NCBI GenBank assembly: GCA_035704905.1
Contig: DASSWN010000005.1
Span: 1 to 64,000 of the forward strand
DNA length: 64,000 bases
Reading direction: 5' to 3'
From: DASSWG01 sp035704905
GTDB taxonomy: Bacteria > Bacteroidota > Bacteroidia > Flavobacteriales > Flavobacteriaceae
The notes under the pieces are model-generated. The model was not told the origin of the DNA. It worked only from the letters and a program-made list of their open reading frames with translations, and did no database searches. The position numbers and the translations under genes are program-made. Of this stretch, positions 17,114-26,231 are shown piece after piece; positions within the stretch are counted from its first letter, which is position 1; the number at the start of each line of letters is the position of its first letter.

Positions 17114-17353
17114 CTAAGACTTAAAATACAATTCCTGAAAATAAACAACCGTATGGCCGGGAACTATGAATTGCCAAATATCTTTTTTGCCAACAACGCC
17201 TTGCCGCTTTAGTTTGTGATAATCCAAAATGCAGCGATAAATACAGTACGCGATCACAAATCCTGCAAATAGCAAGTTGTAATGCATGTAAGAAAAATAT
17301 ATTCCGAGCATCCACGGGGCAAAAATGGCAAGGTAGAAATGACTTAGTTTCAT
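17114..17353 (-). CDS. small membrane protein of unknown function
   Basis: A 79-residue protein with two hydrophobic segments (about residues 5-22 and 27-43), then a basic loop DYHKLKRQG and an amphipathic tail. I do not recognise a family. It sits between ndk and argS in the same direction as ndk. An overlapping frame shifted by one base is also open but lacks the membrane pattern. The start is ATG at 17351-17353. Confidence 0.6.
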   Translation of the reverse strand: MKLSHFYLAIFAPWMLGIYFSYMHYNLLFAGFVIAYCIYRCILDYHKLKRQGVVGKKDIWQFIVPGHTVVYFQELYFKS

Positions 17354-17464
17354 ATTGCAAAATTAAGTAAACTTCTAAAATGCAATATCATTTACATAAA
17401 AAAACTTATGTGAAAACAATAGTTTACGGTATTTTGTTGCGTCAAAAAATTTACAAATTATAAA

Positions 17465-17472
17465 TACCTTTG
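17465..17472 (+). promoter_or_regulatory. -7 box of argS
   Basis: TACCTTTG matches TAnnTTTG, 17 bases before the argS start codon. Confidence 0.65.
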
Positions 17473-17489
17473 CGCGGAAACACGAAGCC

Positions 17490-19265
17490 ATGAAAATTCA
17501 AGAAATTATTTCGGAAGCCATCAAGAAAGCTGTCAAAAATCAATTTAATTCAGAATTGCCACGGGTGGAATTCCAACCCACGCGCAAAGATTTTGAAGGC
17601 GATTTGACTGTGGTGGTTTTTCCGATGTTGCGCCTTGTGAAAACCAATCCCGTGGTGCTTGGTGAATTTATTGGGAATTATTTGACAGAAAATGTGGAAG
17701 CCGTTTCCAAATTCAATGTGGTTCAGGGATTTTTAAATATCGTTTTGAGCGATTCTTTTTACTTGAAAGAATTTGTTCAAATTCGAAAAAATTCAGATTA
17801 CGGAAAAATCCTTCCAACAGAAAACAGCAAAACAATTATGGTGGAATATTCTTCACCAAACACCAACAAGCCCTTGCATTTGGGACATGTTCGAAATATT
17901 TTGTTGGGATTTTCAATGGCTGAAATCCTGAAAGCCGCCGGAAGAAAAGTAATCAAAACCCAAATTATCAATGACCGGGGCATTCATATTTGCAAAAGTA
18001 TGTTGGCTTGGAAAAAATGGGGGAATAATGAAACCCCGCAAACCGCTAATTTGAAAGGGGATAAATTGGTGGGAAATTATTACGTGAAATTCGATCAAGA
18101 ATACAAATCGGAAATTGAAGATTTAAAAAATCAGGGAAAATCAGTAGAAGAAGCAAAACAACAAGCACCTATTCTGCTCGAAGCCAAAGAAATGCTGTTG
18201 AAATGGGAAGCCGATGATCCTGAAACGGTGGCACTTTGGCAGAAAATGAACCAGTGGGTTTACGATGGTTTTGAAGAAACCTACACGGAATTGGGCGTGG
18301 ATTTTGACAAAAATTATTACGAAAGCAACACGTATCTGTTGGGAAAAAATGTGGTCGCCAACGGACTCGAAAAAGGTGTTTTTTATAAAAAGGAAGACGG
18401 CAGTGTGTGGATCGATCTGACCGATGAAGGTTTGGATGAAAAAATCGTGCTGCGCGCCGACGGAACCGCGGTTTATATGACGCAAGACATCGGTACTGCC
18501 ATTCAGCGCGTAAAAGATTTTCATATCGACGGAATGGTTTATACCGTTGGCAACGAACAAGATTATCATTTCAAAGTCTTGTTTTTGATCTTGAAGAAAC
18601 TCGGTTTCGCTTGGGCCGAAAATTTATATCATTTGAGCTACGGAATGGTGGATTTACCTTCGGGAAAAATGAAAAGCCGTGAAGGAACGGTCGTCGATGC
18701 CGACGATTTGATGCATGAAATGATTCAAACCGCCAAAAATATTTCCGAAGAATTGGGTAAATTGGATGAATTTTCAGACCAAGAAAAACAAAGCCTTTAT
18801 AAGACAATCGGTTTGGGCGCGCTGAAATATTTCATTTTGAAAGTAGATCCGAAAAAGCGCATTTTGTTCAACCCAAAAGAATCGGTGGATTTTCAGGGAA
18901 ACACGGCACCTTTCATTCAATATACCTACGCCCGGATCCAGTCTATTTTGCGAAAAGTGAATTTTGATATTTCCAAAGAAATCGAAACCCATAAACTTCA
19001 TGAAAAAGAAAAGGAACTATTAAAGATTCTGTTGATTTTTCCTGAAACTGTGCAGCAGGCAGCGGACCAACACAGTCCGGCTTTGATCGCAAACTACATT
19101 TACGAGTTGGTAAAAACATTCAATTCGTTCTACCAAAATATTTCTATTTTGAGTGCGGAAACCCAAGAAGAAAAAACGTTTCGCGCCCAACTTTCGAAGG
19201 AAACCGCAGAAGTTGTAAAAACCGGTTTTGGGCTTTTGGGAATTGATGTTCCAGAACGGATGTAA
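17490..19265 (+). CDS. argS: arginyl-tRNA synthetase
   Basis: A 591-residue class I aminoacyl-tRNA synthetase that charges tRNA-Arg. The N-terminal additional domain spans about residues 1-105; the HIGH motif appears as HLGH within SSPNTNKPLHLGHVRNI near residue 130; the KMSKS-like loop is SGKMKSREGTVVDADDL near 390-410; an alpha-helical anticodon-binding domain ends the protein with a DVPERM C-terminus. The length and all regions are normal. A stuttered repeat starts directly after the stop. Confidence 0.97.
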   Translation: MKIQEIISEAIKKAVKNQFNSELPRVEFQPTRKDFEGDLTVVVFPMLRLVKTNPVVLGEFIGNYLTENVEAVSKFNVVQGFLNIVLSDSFYLKEFVQIRKNSDYGKILPTENSKTIMVEYSSPNTNKPLHLGHVRNILLGFSMAEILKAAGRKVIKTQIINDRGIHICKSMLAWKKWGNNETPQTANLKGDKLVGNYYVKFDQEYKSEIEDLKNQGKSVEEAKQQAPILLEAKEMLLKWEADDPETVALWQKMNQWVYDGFEETYTELGVDFDKNYYESNTYLLGKNVVANGLEKGVFYKKEDGSVWIDLTDEGLDEKIVLRADGTAVYMTQDIGTAIQRVKDFHIDGMVYTVGNEQDYHFKVLFLILKKLGFAWAENLYHLSYGMVDLPSGKMKSREGTVVDADDLMHEMIQTAKNISEELGKLDEFSDQEKQSLYKTIGLGALKYFILKVDPKKRILFNPKESVDFQGNTAPFIQYTYARIQSILRKVNFDISKEIETHKLHEKEKELLKILLIFPETVQQAADQHSPALIANYIYELVKTFNSFYQNISILSAETQEEKTFRAQLSKETAEVVKTGFGLLGIDVPERM

Positions 19266-19320
19266 GGAATTAGCGAAGAGGAAATCAGCGATGAGGGAAT
19301 TAGCGACCAGCGATTCAAAG
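19266..19320 (+). repeat. stuttered GAATTAGCGA repeat after argS
   Basis: GGAATTAGCGA occurs twice, with the related GAAATCAGCGATGAG and CCAGCGATTC between and after. The array begins on the base after the argS stop. It is non-coding. Confidence 0.55.
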
Positions 19321-19357
19321 GTCAACGAAATTTAATTTTCGCAACGCGCATACCCTT

Positions 19358-20245
19358 CTACTCAAAATATTCGATTTCCCGTCTTAAAATATAAATCGGT
19401 TCTGAATTTTCCATTTTGGTTTTTTTGGTCCAATTTCCGTGTTTGTCATATTCATATACATACGTGCCTTGGGAAATTAGTTGCCCATCAGGGCCAAAAT
19501 TTTTCCAATGCGTTTTATTGTGGTTTTCATCGTATTCATAAACCAATTTACAATCGGGTCGATCATTTGGCAGGTACCGTTCTTTGATTATCCTGTTTCC
19601 GCTTTCATCATATTGGTATTTCCATTTCGAAAATAATTTTCCTTCTGAAGTAAAAATCTGTTCTTCAATCCGGTTTCCTTTTTTGTCATAGACATAAGTG
19701 GCTTGAAAGTACAAATTTCCATCGCCATAATATTTATGGGCTTCTATTCGGTTTCCGCGGTTGTCATATTTATAAATGTAGTTCACGCCCAAATAATTAA
19801 GGCATTCCGACTGCGTGATTTGTCCTTTTCGATCGAAGGTGTAGATTATACGTGAGCCTATGCTTCCGTTTTGATTGTAAAGCACTTCTTTAAAACGGTT
19901 TCCATCTTCGTTGTAATAATACATTTCCTTGGAATATTTGGTGCCGTTGTTGTAAAAAAGTCGTTTTTCAATAAGTCTTCCGCTTTCATCGAAGAATAAT
20001 ACGGAATTGTCTTCGACATACGGCCAAGGTTCGCCAATTAGATATTTTCCGAATTTGGTTGGAATATGCTGCGGGATTTGCCGAATGGATTTAATTTTTC
20101 CGCTGAGATTGAGGGTCGCCCAATCCGATTTCCGAATTTCTTTCTGAACGGAACAGGCAATGCACAACGAAAAAATAATCAAAAAGCCTGCACGGATCTT
20201 CGTGCAATTTCCTTTCGTTAAAGAAACTGATTTTTCAGAATACAT
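19358..20245 (-). CDS. YD-repeat lipoprotein of unknown function
   Basis: A 295-residue predicted lipoprotein. The signal segment ends SLCIAC, putting the lipidated cysteine at residue 31. From about residue 85 on it consists of short Tyr/Gly-rich strand repeats of the type YxYDExGNRIE, recurring every 20-24 residues about eight times (YYYNEDGNRF, YTFDRKGQIT, YKYDNRGNRI, YVYDKKGNRI, YQYDESGNRI, YEYDENHNKT, YEYDKHGNWT). These resemble Rhs/YD repeats, but it has no core-cap, no protease site and no toxin tip, so it is not an Rhs toxin. The repeats likely form a beta-sheet solenoid on the outer membrane or periplasmic face. No neighbour clarifies its role. Confidence 0.75.
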   Translation of the reverse strand: MYSEKSVSLTKGNCTKIRAGFLIIFSLCIACSVQKEIRKSDWATLNLSGKIKSIRQIPQHIPTKFGKYLIGEPWPYVEDNSVLFFDESGRLIEKRLFYNNGTKYSKEMYYYNEDGNRFKEVLYNQNGSIGSRIIYTFDRKGQITQSECLNYLGVNYIYKYDNRGNRIEAHKYYGDGNLYFQATYVYDKKGNRIEEQIFTSEGKLFSKWKYQYDESGNRIIKERYLPNDRPDCKLVYEYDENHNKTHWKNFGPDGQLISQGTYVYEYDKHGNWTKKTKMENSEPIYILRREIEYFE

Positions 20246-20483
20246 ATTTGCCCGCGTAATCTTTTTTCAGATGCAATTTTTTGTTAAATATAGCTTTATT
20301 CCAGCTCTTTCGCAAAATAAATTCCGGTTTAATTCAACAGGTATTTTTTATTTTTTTTGAATCGGTAAAAAACTTTTTTTTAGGACGAGCGACATCTTTA
20401 TTGAAATTGTATTTGGGCAGAAGGATGTTAAATAATTGGAAGAAAAGATTTCATCGTGTAATTTTATGGAAAATTAGTTTCAG

Positions 20484-21200
20484 ATGTTACCAAAAACAAA
20501 TATTGAGCGTCAATTGGAAAAATCGCGGCGCAGAAGAATTGGTTCGGAATCCATTTTGAACGAGGTGAACAGCATTTTTGCCGAAAATGAATTTCAGCGA
20601 AAAAAAATTCATGAGAATCTATGGAATGCGGGAGCCGAAGTTGCCAATGATTTTCAAATCGAAAAACTCGATTTAGATAGAATTTATCATATTGAAGACA
20701 TTAAAAAACTTTGTATAAATTATCGCTTGCGTTTTGTGGATGCGCATTATTTCAAAAAAGAATTTCCCGAAGAGGCAATCACCAAAATTCGAATTTTGGA
20801 AAAAGAACATGGAGTGGAACTAAATAATTTCAAATTGGTAGCGCCCGCAAAATTGTTGAAACTCGAAAATGCCGACGATCCGTTGCTGTTTGCACCAATG
20901 GGCAATGATTTTTTCTATTTGGTGCATAAATGGGGAAACGATTTGCATCCGTTGCGAAAATGGGCAATGTGGCCGTTCCGCGATTTGGAAAATTTGGTTT
21001 TTGCCGTTTTTGTTTTCAGCCTAATACTTACTTTTTTAACCCCATTGCATTTTATTGTCGATGATCCCGGGGTTCGCGAGAAAATAATTTTATTTATGTT
21101 TGTTTTCAATTGGACGGGCGGCATGGTGCTGCTAATCGGAATTGGAAAGGGCAAAAATGTCAATTCTGAAATTTGGAACAGTAAATATTACAATGCATAG
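20484..21200 (+). CDS. membrane protein of unknown function with soluble N-terminal region
   Basis: A 238-residue protein. Residues 1-165 are soluble and rich in charged residues, with an RRRR cluster at 15-18; two membrane helices follow at about 170-192 and 201-221, and a short basic tail ends the protein. Before the helices is a WxxFRDLEN stretch. I do not recognise the family. It may be a member of a small group restricted to flavobacteria. The start ATG at 20484 has no clear -7 box, and the 238-base gap upstream has none either. Confidence 0.65.
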   Translation: MLPKTNIERQLEKSRRRRIGSESILNEVNSIFAENEFQRKKIHENLWNAGAEVANDFQIEKLDLDRIYHIEDIKKLCINYRLRFVDAHYFKKEFPEEAITKIRILEKEHGVELNNFKLVAPAKLLKLENADDPLLFAPMGNDFFYLVHKWGNDLHPLRKWAMWPFRDLENLVFAVFVFSLILTFLTPLHFIVDDPGVREKIILFMFVFNWTGGMVLLIGIGKGKNVNSEIWNSKYYNA

Positions 21201-21233
21201 TGTCGGGCAAACAGAAACGATTTTAAAGCTGGG

Positions 21234-22202
21234 CTAATGTAAGGGCCGACGTTTGATCATTCCGCCCTTGGTGTCCTTCACGCTGGTCATCACCACAAAG
21301 GCGTTGGAATCTATTTTTTTAATTTCGGTATTTAATTCGTTCAGTTCCAAACGCGTAATGACGGTATAAACAATATCAAGTTGATCGCTCATTTCTGAAT
21401 GTTTCACCCCGCGTTCCCCTTTATAGATCGTAACGCCTCGCCGCATTTTGTGTATAATCATTTCCCGAATTTCCTCGCTGTGCACCGAAACAATGTTTAC
21501 GGCAATGTATTCTTCGATTCCCTCAATAATGAAATCGATGGTTTTGGAAGCCGCAACATACGTGATCATGGAATAAAGGGCTGATTCGATTGAAAGCAAA
21601 TACGCGGCGGCTGAAAAAATAATCACATTAATGATAATGACCACATCGCCGATCGATGTGCCGAATTTCTTTCCCAAATAAATAGCAAGTACTTCGGTGC
21701 CATCTATTACCGAACCACCACGCATGGAAAGTCCGGTGCCGGCACCCAAAAACAGTCCGCCGAAAACGGCCACCAACAATTTTTCGTCTGTAACTTCGGG
21801 AAATTCAACATTATACAACAATAAAGCCAGGCCTAATATGGAAATAGCGGCTTTGAATGCAAACTGTTTTCCGATGGTTCCGTAACCCAAAATGACGAAA
21901 GGCGCGCTTAAAAATAAAATCAACCAGCTCAACGGGATATTTGCCAATCCGGAGGTCAACAAAGCCATTCCAATAACCCCGCCGTCGATAAAATGTGCCG
22001 GGAGCAAAAAACTTTCTAGGGCAAATGCGGCAGAAGTAATACCGCAAATCATTAAAAGGCCATCCTTCAGGAAGCGGAAAAGGCTGATTTTAAATTTCCG
22101 GTAGGCCTTTGCCGTGCGAAATCCGGAAATTTCTTCACCTTCGGAAATTTCCTTCTCCGGAAAAACCAATTTATCAAAAACTCTTCTCCAAAAATTTTTC
22201 AT
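21234..22202 (-). CDS. YitT family membrane protein with C-terminal DUF2179 domain
   Basis: A 322-residue inner-membrane protein. Five to six hydrophobic segments occupy about residues 45-215 (YitT/DUF161), including the conserved FLLPAHFIDGGVIGMALL; the last 85 residues are a soluble ligand-binding-like DUF2179 domain ending DTKGGMIKRRPLH. Family members are widespread, and the transported or sensed molecule is unknown. The start at 22202 is chosen because the -7 box lies at 22221-22228, which overlaps an alternative TTG. Confidence 0.88.
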   Translation of the reverse strand: MKNFWRRVFDKLVFPEKEISEGEEISGFRTAKAYRKFKISLFRFLKDGLLMICGITSAAFALESFLLPAHFIDGGVIGMALLTSGLANIPLSWLILFLSAPFVILGYGTIGKQFAFKAAISILGLALLLYNVEFPEVTDEKLLVAVFGGLFLGAGTGLSMRGGSVIDGTEVLAIYLGKKFGTSIGDVVIIINVIIFSAAAYLLSIESALYSMITYVAASKTIDFIIEGIEEYIAVNIVSVHSEEIREMIIHKMRRGVTIYKGERGVKHSEMSDQLDIVYTVITRLELNELNTEIKKIDSNAFVVMTSVKDTKGGMIKRRPLH

Positions 22203-22220
22203 TCGCCGGATGGCTTTGCG

Positions 22221-22228
22221 CAAAGGTA
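22221..22228 (-). promoter_or_regulatory. -7 box of the yitT-like gene
   Basis: On the minus strand TACCTTTG matches TAnnTTTG, 18 bases before the chosen start codon. Confidence 0.65.
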
Positions 22229-22252
22229 AAAATTCCAGATCAGACTTCGGTG

Positions 22253-24544
22253 TTAAAACAAAACTCGAAATGAAAAATTGGGGGTTAGCCCGAGGGCAGA
22301 TTCTTCCACAAGCACAATTTCATTATTGTTTTTTTTATAATAGGCATTGATTACATTTTTGGTGTCCATTAAATTCCACAAGGAAATTCCTACATAGGCG
22401 TTTGTGTTTTTGCCCAATTTGAACCCTTGATTTGCGGAAATATCCATTCGGAAATAATTTTTCAAATTTTCACTGAAGGCCGGTGCATAAATCAGATTTC
22501 CGTTATCCAAACCTTCTTTTGTCAGTGGTGTAAATGGTTTTCCGGTGCGCCATTTTACCCCGAATGAAACTTTAAAATCACCACTTGAATAAGAAGTTGC
22601 AAAATTGAATGCATGTTCGATTTCCAAAATATTGGGCAAATGTTTTTCGGGCAAAGCGGGGAATTTATAGGAATTGTCCATCAGCGAATAACCAATCCAA
22701 CTGCTGAAATTGCCAAAGTGTTTGTTCAGCAAAAAGTCGATTCCTTTCACAAAATAATTTCCGGTAATTTGGGCATATTGGTACTGGTTCTGAAAACCTT
22801 GGCTCTGTGAAGTAATTCCGTTCACTTCCTTAACGTAGGCTTCGGCACTTATCAACCAATCTTTTTTTTCGTAATAAAGCCCAAAAGAGATTTGTTTACT
22901 GCGCAAAATCGGAATTTCATTGTTGTCGGCCAAACGCCACCTGCGTTTTTCAATTCCCAAAAAATCGGTCTGGTAATCGATTTCTTGTGTGGTGAGCTGA
23001 CTTTTGAGTTCACCGAGGATTTCGAGGTGAAGATTTTTCCAAAGTTTTTGGTTGAAGCCGAACCGTGGTTCCAACCTTCCTTCCTTAAAATTACTGAAAT
23101 AATTGAACCTGCCGCCAAGTTGAAATGTGGTATGTTTGTTTTTTGAGGAATATACAACAGAAGAAAAGAGCGCGTGCCGGTCCAAACCCCGGTGTTGGTA
23201 TTCGGCGGTCTGCGGATTGTTCAAAGCGCGGGTGTTCGAAATGGAGGTGGAAGTAAATTCATAACCCGATTGCCAGTCAAATTGATCGTTTATTTTTAAG
23301 AAAGAAATGATCTTGAAATTACTTTCCAAAACCAGATTTTCTTGTTCCAAGCGTTGATCGCTGAGAAGATCGGAATTTGTGGCTTTCAAACGGTAATTGG
23401 AAAAATAAGTTTGGGATGAAAGGCTCCATTTTGGAAGAATTTTCCGTTTATAGAATAATCCGGCAGCCAAACTATTTTGTGACAATTGGCTTCTTTTTGA
23501 TTTCAATTCACCTTCAACAAATGCATTCTCATCAAAACTTAACGCATTTGAAATATTGATAAAGTTCACTCGTATCCGGTCTTTTTCCGAAAGATCATAC
23601 AACCATCGCAAACTGAAATCGTTGAACGAAAACTCCTGATTGTTCCGAAGCACTTGGTCGTTTCGTTCCACCACTTCGCTTCCCTGAAAAGCGCGGTCGT
23701 AATACTGCTCATAAGTTGGCGTTGAGAAAAAGGGGGTGAGTGAGGTTCTTGCCGAAACCTGAACAGATGATTTGTCACCAAAAGGTGTATCGACGAAAGC
23801 GCCCAAATTAATGAAATTCACCCCAACCGCTGCATGGAATTCTTTGTTCAGAATAGTGTCCGTTTTCATGGCCACCACGCTTGAAACACTGTTTCCATAG
23901 GCCGCATTTGTGCCGTTTTTAATGAGCTCAACCTTTTTTGTTTGATAGGGGTTGAAAGCCGTTATCAGTCCGAAAAAATGTCCTGATTGATACATTCGGA
24001 TGCCATCCCATAAAATGAGGTTCTGGTCATTGCTTCCACCGCGCACGTTGATGTTTGAAACACTTTCGTCCACGCTTTGAACGCCGGGCAAGGCTTGTAA
24101 AGTTAGTAGAACATCGGGTTCTGTCAGGCCGGGCAAAACCCCAAAATCGTCATAATCTATTTCCACCACACCATTTTTTTTCTTGGAAATTCCTTGAGTC
24201 AAATAATTGATAATAAGCACTTTGTTCAATGTTTGTGGCAAAACGGGTTTTTCATCTTTTTCTTCCAAAGCTGCATAAACCGCTATAAAACCTTGACCCA
24301 GTTTTTCGAAGGAAAGTTTGGTTCGTTCTTCCAAAAATCGCAATGCTTCTTCCAAGCTGAGGTTTTCGGGGGGCATTTCCGATTTTTCGGTGGAAATCAA
24401 CTGGTCGGAATATGAAAATATGCGATCATACCGAACAGCCAATTTTGTCAAGATTTTGGAAACGGGAATTTTGTCGGTTTCTTGCGAATTTCCAACCGAA
24501 CAAAGGCATGAAAATAAAAGTAAGAAAAGAAATTTTTTAGTCAC
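22253..24544 (-). CDS. TonB-dependent receptor with STN domain (FecA type)
   Basis: A 763-residue outer-membrane receptor. A signal peptide covers residues 1-20. An N-terminal STN signalling domain follows (about 25-95, with VSKILTKLAVRYDRIFSYSD), then a plug with LQALPGVQSVDESVSNINVRGGSN near 150 and a 22-stranded barrel ending in FSFRVLF, a typical terminal aromatic. The STN domain and the preceding FecR and ECF genes mark it as a transducing receptor that turns on its own operon when the substrate binds. No SusD-like partner follows, so it is not a classical polysaccharide utilisation receptor; the substrate is unknown. It overlaps fecR by 8 bases. Confidence 0.9.
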   Translation of the reverse strand: MTKKFLFLLLFSCLCSVGNSQETDKIPVSKILTKLAVRYDRIFSYSDQLISTEKSEMPPENLSLEEALRFLEERTKLSFEKLGQGFIAVYAALEEKDEKPVLPQTLNKVLIINYLTQGISKKKNGVVEIDYDDFGVLPGLTEPDVLLTLQALPGVQSVDESVSNINVRGGSNDQNLILWDGIRMYQSGHFFGLITAFNPYQTKKVELIKNGTNAAYGNSVSSVVAMKTDTILNKEFHAAVGVNFINLGAFVDTPFGDKSSVQVSARTSLTPFFSTPTYEQYYDRAFQGSEVVERNDQVLRNNQEFSFNDFSLRWLYDLSEKDRIRVNFINISNALSFDENAFVEGELKSKRSQLSQNSLAAGLFYKRKILPKWSLSSQTYFSNYRLKATNSDLLSDQRLEQENLVLESNFKIISFLKINDQFDWQSGYEFTSTSISNTRALNNPQTAEYQHRGLDRHALFSSVVYSSKNKHTTFQLGGRFNYFSNFKEGRLEPRFGFNQKLWKNLHLEILGELKSQLTTQEIDYQTDFLGIEKRRWRLADNNEIPILRSKQISFGLYYEKKDWLISAEAYVKEVNGITSQSQGFQNQYQYAQITGNYFVKGIDFLLNKHFGNFSSWIGYSLMDNSYKFPALPEKHLPNILEIEHAFNFATSYSSGDFKVSFGVKWRTGKPFTPLTKEGLDNGNLIYAPAFSENLKNYFRMDISANQGFKLGKNTNAYVGISLWNLMDTKNVINAYYKKNNNEIVLVEESALGLTPNFSFRVLF

Positions 24545-25436
24545 CGACCTTTAAGATTACCATATCGTCATTTCGGGTGTACCTTAAATTGAAAGGAATG
24601 CTAATGGATTTCAGGGCCATTTCCATATCATTGTGCACAAAACTTCCCGTAAATAACTGATTTGCATCAAAAGTACGTGTTTTCAAACGAACCTCCACTT
24701 TGTATTGCCGTTCAAATTCGGCAACAACTTCTTTAAACGGAACACTTTGAAAAGAGCTAAGGTCACTTGTCCAGGAAGGTTTGCTGCGGTCGGTTTTTGA
24801 ATGTTGGGTCAAGCCGTTCACCAATCGGAAAGTTTTACCGGCAGGCAATAGAATGCTGTCTTTTGATGTTTTCACGGAAACAAGACCTTCAAAACAGGTA
24901 ACTTCAAAATAGTTTTCCCGCTCTTTTATATTGAAATGGGTTCCGAGAACGCTTATGGTTCCGGTGGAAGTTATAACCGAAAAGCGACTTCCTTTTTCGA
25001 CTTTGAAAAATGCTTCGCCTTGAAGATGAACTTCACGATTTTCTTTCCAGGCATTTTCCTCATAAGTCAATTCGGAAACGGCATTCAGCAAAACCACCGA
25101 ACCATCTGGAAGAATGGTTTTTTCTGTTTGCCCCGCGAGGGATTTTATTTCGGTTTCATTGGAATGGAAAATGGTAAAATAGGAAGCAAAAGCGATTACA
25201 AAAACAGCAGCAATTTTAAGGAAAACAGATATTCTTTCTTCTTTTTGTTGGCGTTTTATCCTTGTACGAACCGATTCATAATTTTTTTCGGTATCGAAAT
25301 TATCCGCTTGGAAAAGACGCGCAGTCTCGGCAAGTTTCGCATAATCGTGGTATGCTTCCGTTTTTTTGAAAGCATCGAGTTCTGCAGGCGACAATTCGCC
25401 ATCCAGCCATTTTTGTATGAAAGTTTCCTTTTTCAT
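24537..25436 (-). CDS. FecR family anti-sigma factor
   Basis: A 299-residue regulator of the FecR type. It has an N-terminal cytosolic part (about 1-68) that would hold the sigma factor, one membrane helix (about 69-91, ISVFLKIAAVFVIAFASYFT), the periplasmic FecR domain with LPDGSVVLLNAVSELTY near 110 and GEAFFKVEKG, and a C-terminal DUF4974-type domain ending TRNDDMVILKVGD. It would relay the receptor's signal to the ECF sigma factor upstream. It ends 8 bases inside the receptor gene and starts 94 bases after the sigma factor gene. Confidence 0.93.
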   Translation of the reverse strand: MKKETFIQKWLDGELSPAELDAFKKTEAYHDYAKLAETARLFQADNFDTEKNYESVRTRIKRQQKEERISVFLKIAAVFVIAFASYFTIFHSNETEIKSLAGQTEKTILPDGSVVLLNAVSELTYEENAWKENREVHLQGEAFFKVEKGSRFSVITSTGTISVLGTHFNIKERENYFEVTCFEGLVSVKTSKDSILLPAGKTFRLVNGLTQHSKTDRSKPSWTSDLSSFQSVPFKEVVAEFERQYKVEVRLKTRTFDANQLFTGSFVHNDMEMALKSISIPFNLRYTRNDDMVILKVGD

Positions 25437-25530
25437 TTTAATTCCTGCAAAAACCGAAATCGTTTAAAACACCAACTTTTTCGGGGCACTCAATCATATA
25501 ACAACAACTCTACAATTTATCCTACCTTTT

Positions 25531-26046
25531 TTAAATTCCTTTAATATCCTTGCGCAAACTTTTTAGTGCACCATAAATTCTTTTTTCCACGGCTTTTTTG
25601 GAAATCCCCAGAAGTTCCGCGATTTCCTGATGTTTTTTCCCTTCCGCGCGGTTCATCAAAAAAGCAACGCGTTGCGCTTCGCTTAAGTTTGCCAAGGCGG
25701 TTTGATATTTTTTTAAATATTCGGTTTCTTCCAACAGAAAATGTGGATCGTGATGGTTGGTATTTTCTTTTTTTTGCGATTGAAATTTCAGCACCACTTT
25801 TTCATGTTTAATCGCGTTCAATACCTGATTGTTGGCAACTGTGAACAAAAAACTTTTGGCTTTTTCGGGCGGGACTTCTTTGCACTTTTTCCAGAGTTTC
25901 ACAAAAGCTTCCTGAACATGGTCTTCCGGATTCAGGCGTTCCCCAAATTTGTAATATAAAAAATCACGCAGGTTTTTTGCATGCTTTTTATAAAGCGCGG
26001 CAAAAACGGATTCTTCACAAACGTGCTCTTGTAAATTTCTGGCCAT
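25531..26046 (-). CDS. ECF RNA polymerase sigma factor (FecI type)
   Basis: A 171-residue sigma-70 family extracytoplasmic-function factor. Region 2 is visible as DFLYYKFGERLNPEDHVQEAF and region 4 as ALANLSEAQRVAFLMNRAEGKKHQEIAELLGIS, with KKAVEKRIYGALKSLR at the end. It heads the sigma-FecR-receptor operon. The ATG at 26046 is preferred over an in-frame TTG 12 codons upstream because the -7 box at 26064-26071 lies between them. Confidence 0.93.
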   Translation of the reverse strand: MARNLQEHVCEESVFAALYKKHAKNLRDFLYYKFGERLNPEDHVQEAFVKLWKKCKEVPPEKAKSFLFTVANNQVLNAIKHEKVVLKFQSQKKENTNHHDPHFLLEETEYLKKYQTALANLSEAQRVAFLMNRAEGKKHQEIAELLGISKKAVEKRIYGALKSLRKDIKGI

Positions 26047-26063
26047 GAATTTTGGTTCGCTGA

Positions 26064-26071
26064 CAAATGTA
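26064..26071 (-). promoter_or_regulatory. -7 box of the ECF sigma gene
   Basis: On the minus strand TACATTTG matches TAnnTTTG, 17 bases before the start codon at 26046. It looks like a housekeeping promoter rather than an ECF-type one. Confidence 0.6.
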
Positions 26072-26144
26072 TAAAAATTCAAAGTTTAAAATTCAGGTTT
26101 CATGATTTTGAGTAGTTGGATGCTTCGTTTCAAACTTTAACATT

Positions 26145-26189
26145 ATGTATGGTAGGGTTTTTTCTTTTTCATTTGTTTTATCCATATAA
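26145..26189 (+). other. possible 14-codon leader peptide (weak)
   Basis: ATG TAT GGT AGG opens a 14-codon frame rich in Phe and Ser, ending TAA at 26187-26189, upstream of the orphan hairpin at 26232-26262. No RBS, no -7 box and no family. Listed only because its position relative to the hairpin resembles an attenuator; it may be chance. Confidence 0.15.
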
Positions 26190-26231
26190 AAACACTTTTT
26201 GGTTAAATAGTTTTTATTTTTAGAGGGGAAA

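Noticed and set aside
19358..20245. Rhs-type polymorphic toxin
   Set aside because: Only YD repeats are present; no cap, protease or toxin domain and no immunity gene.
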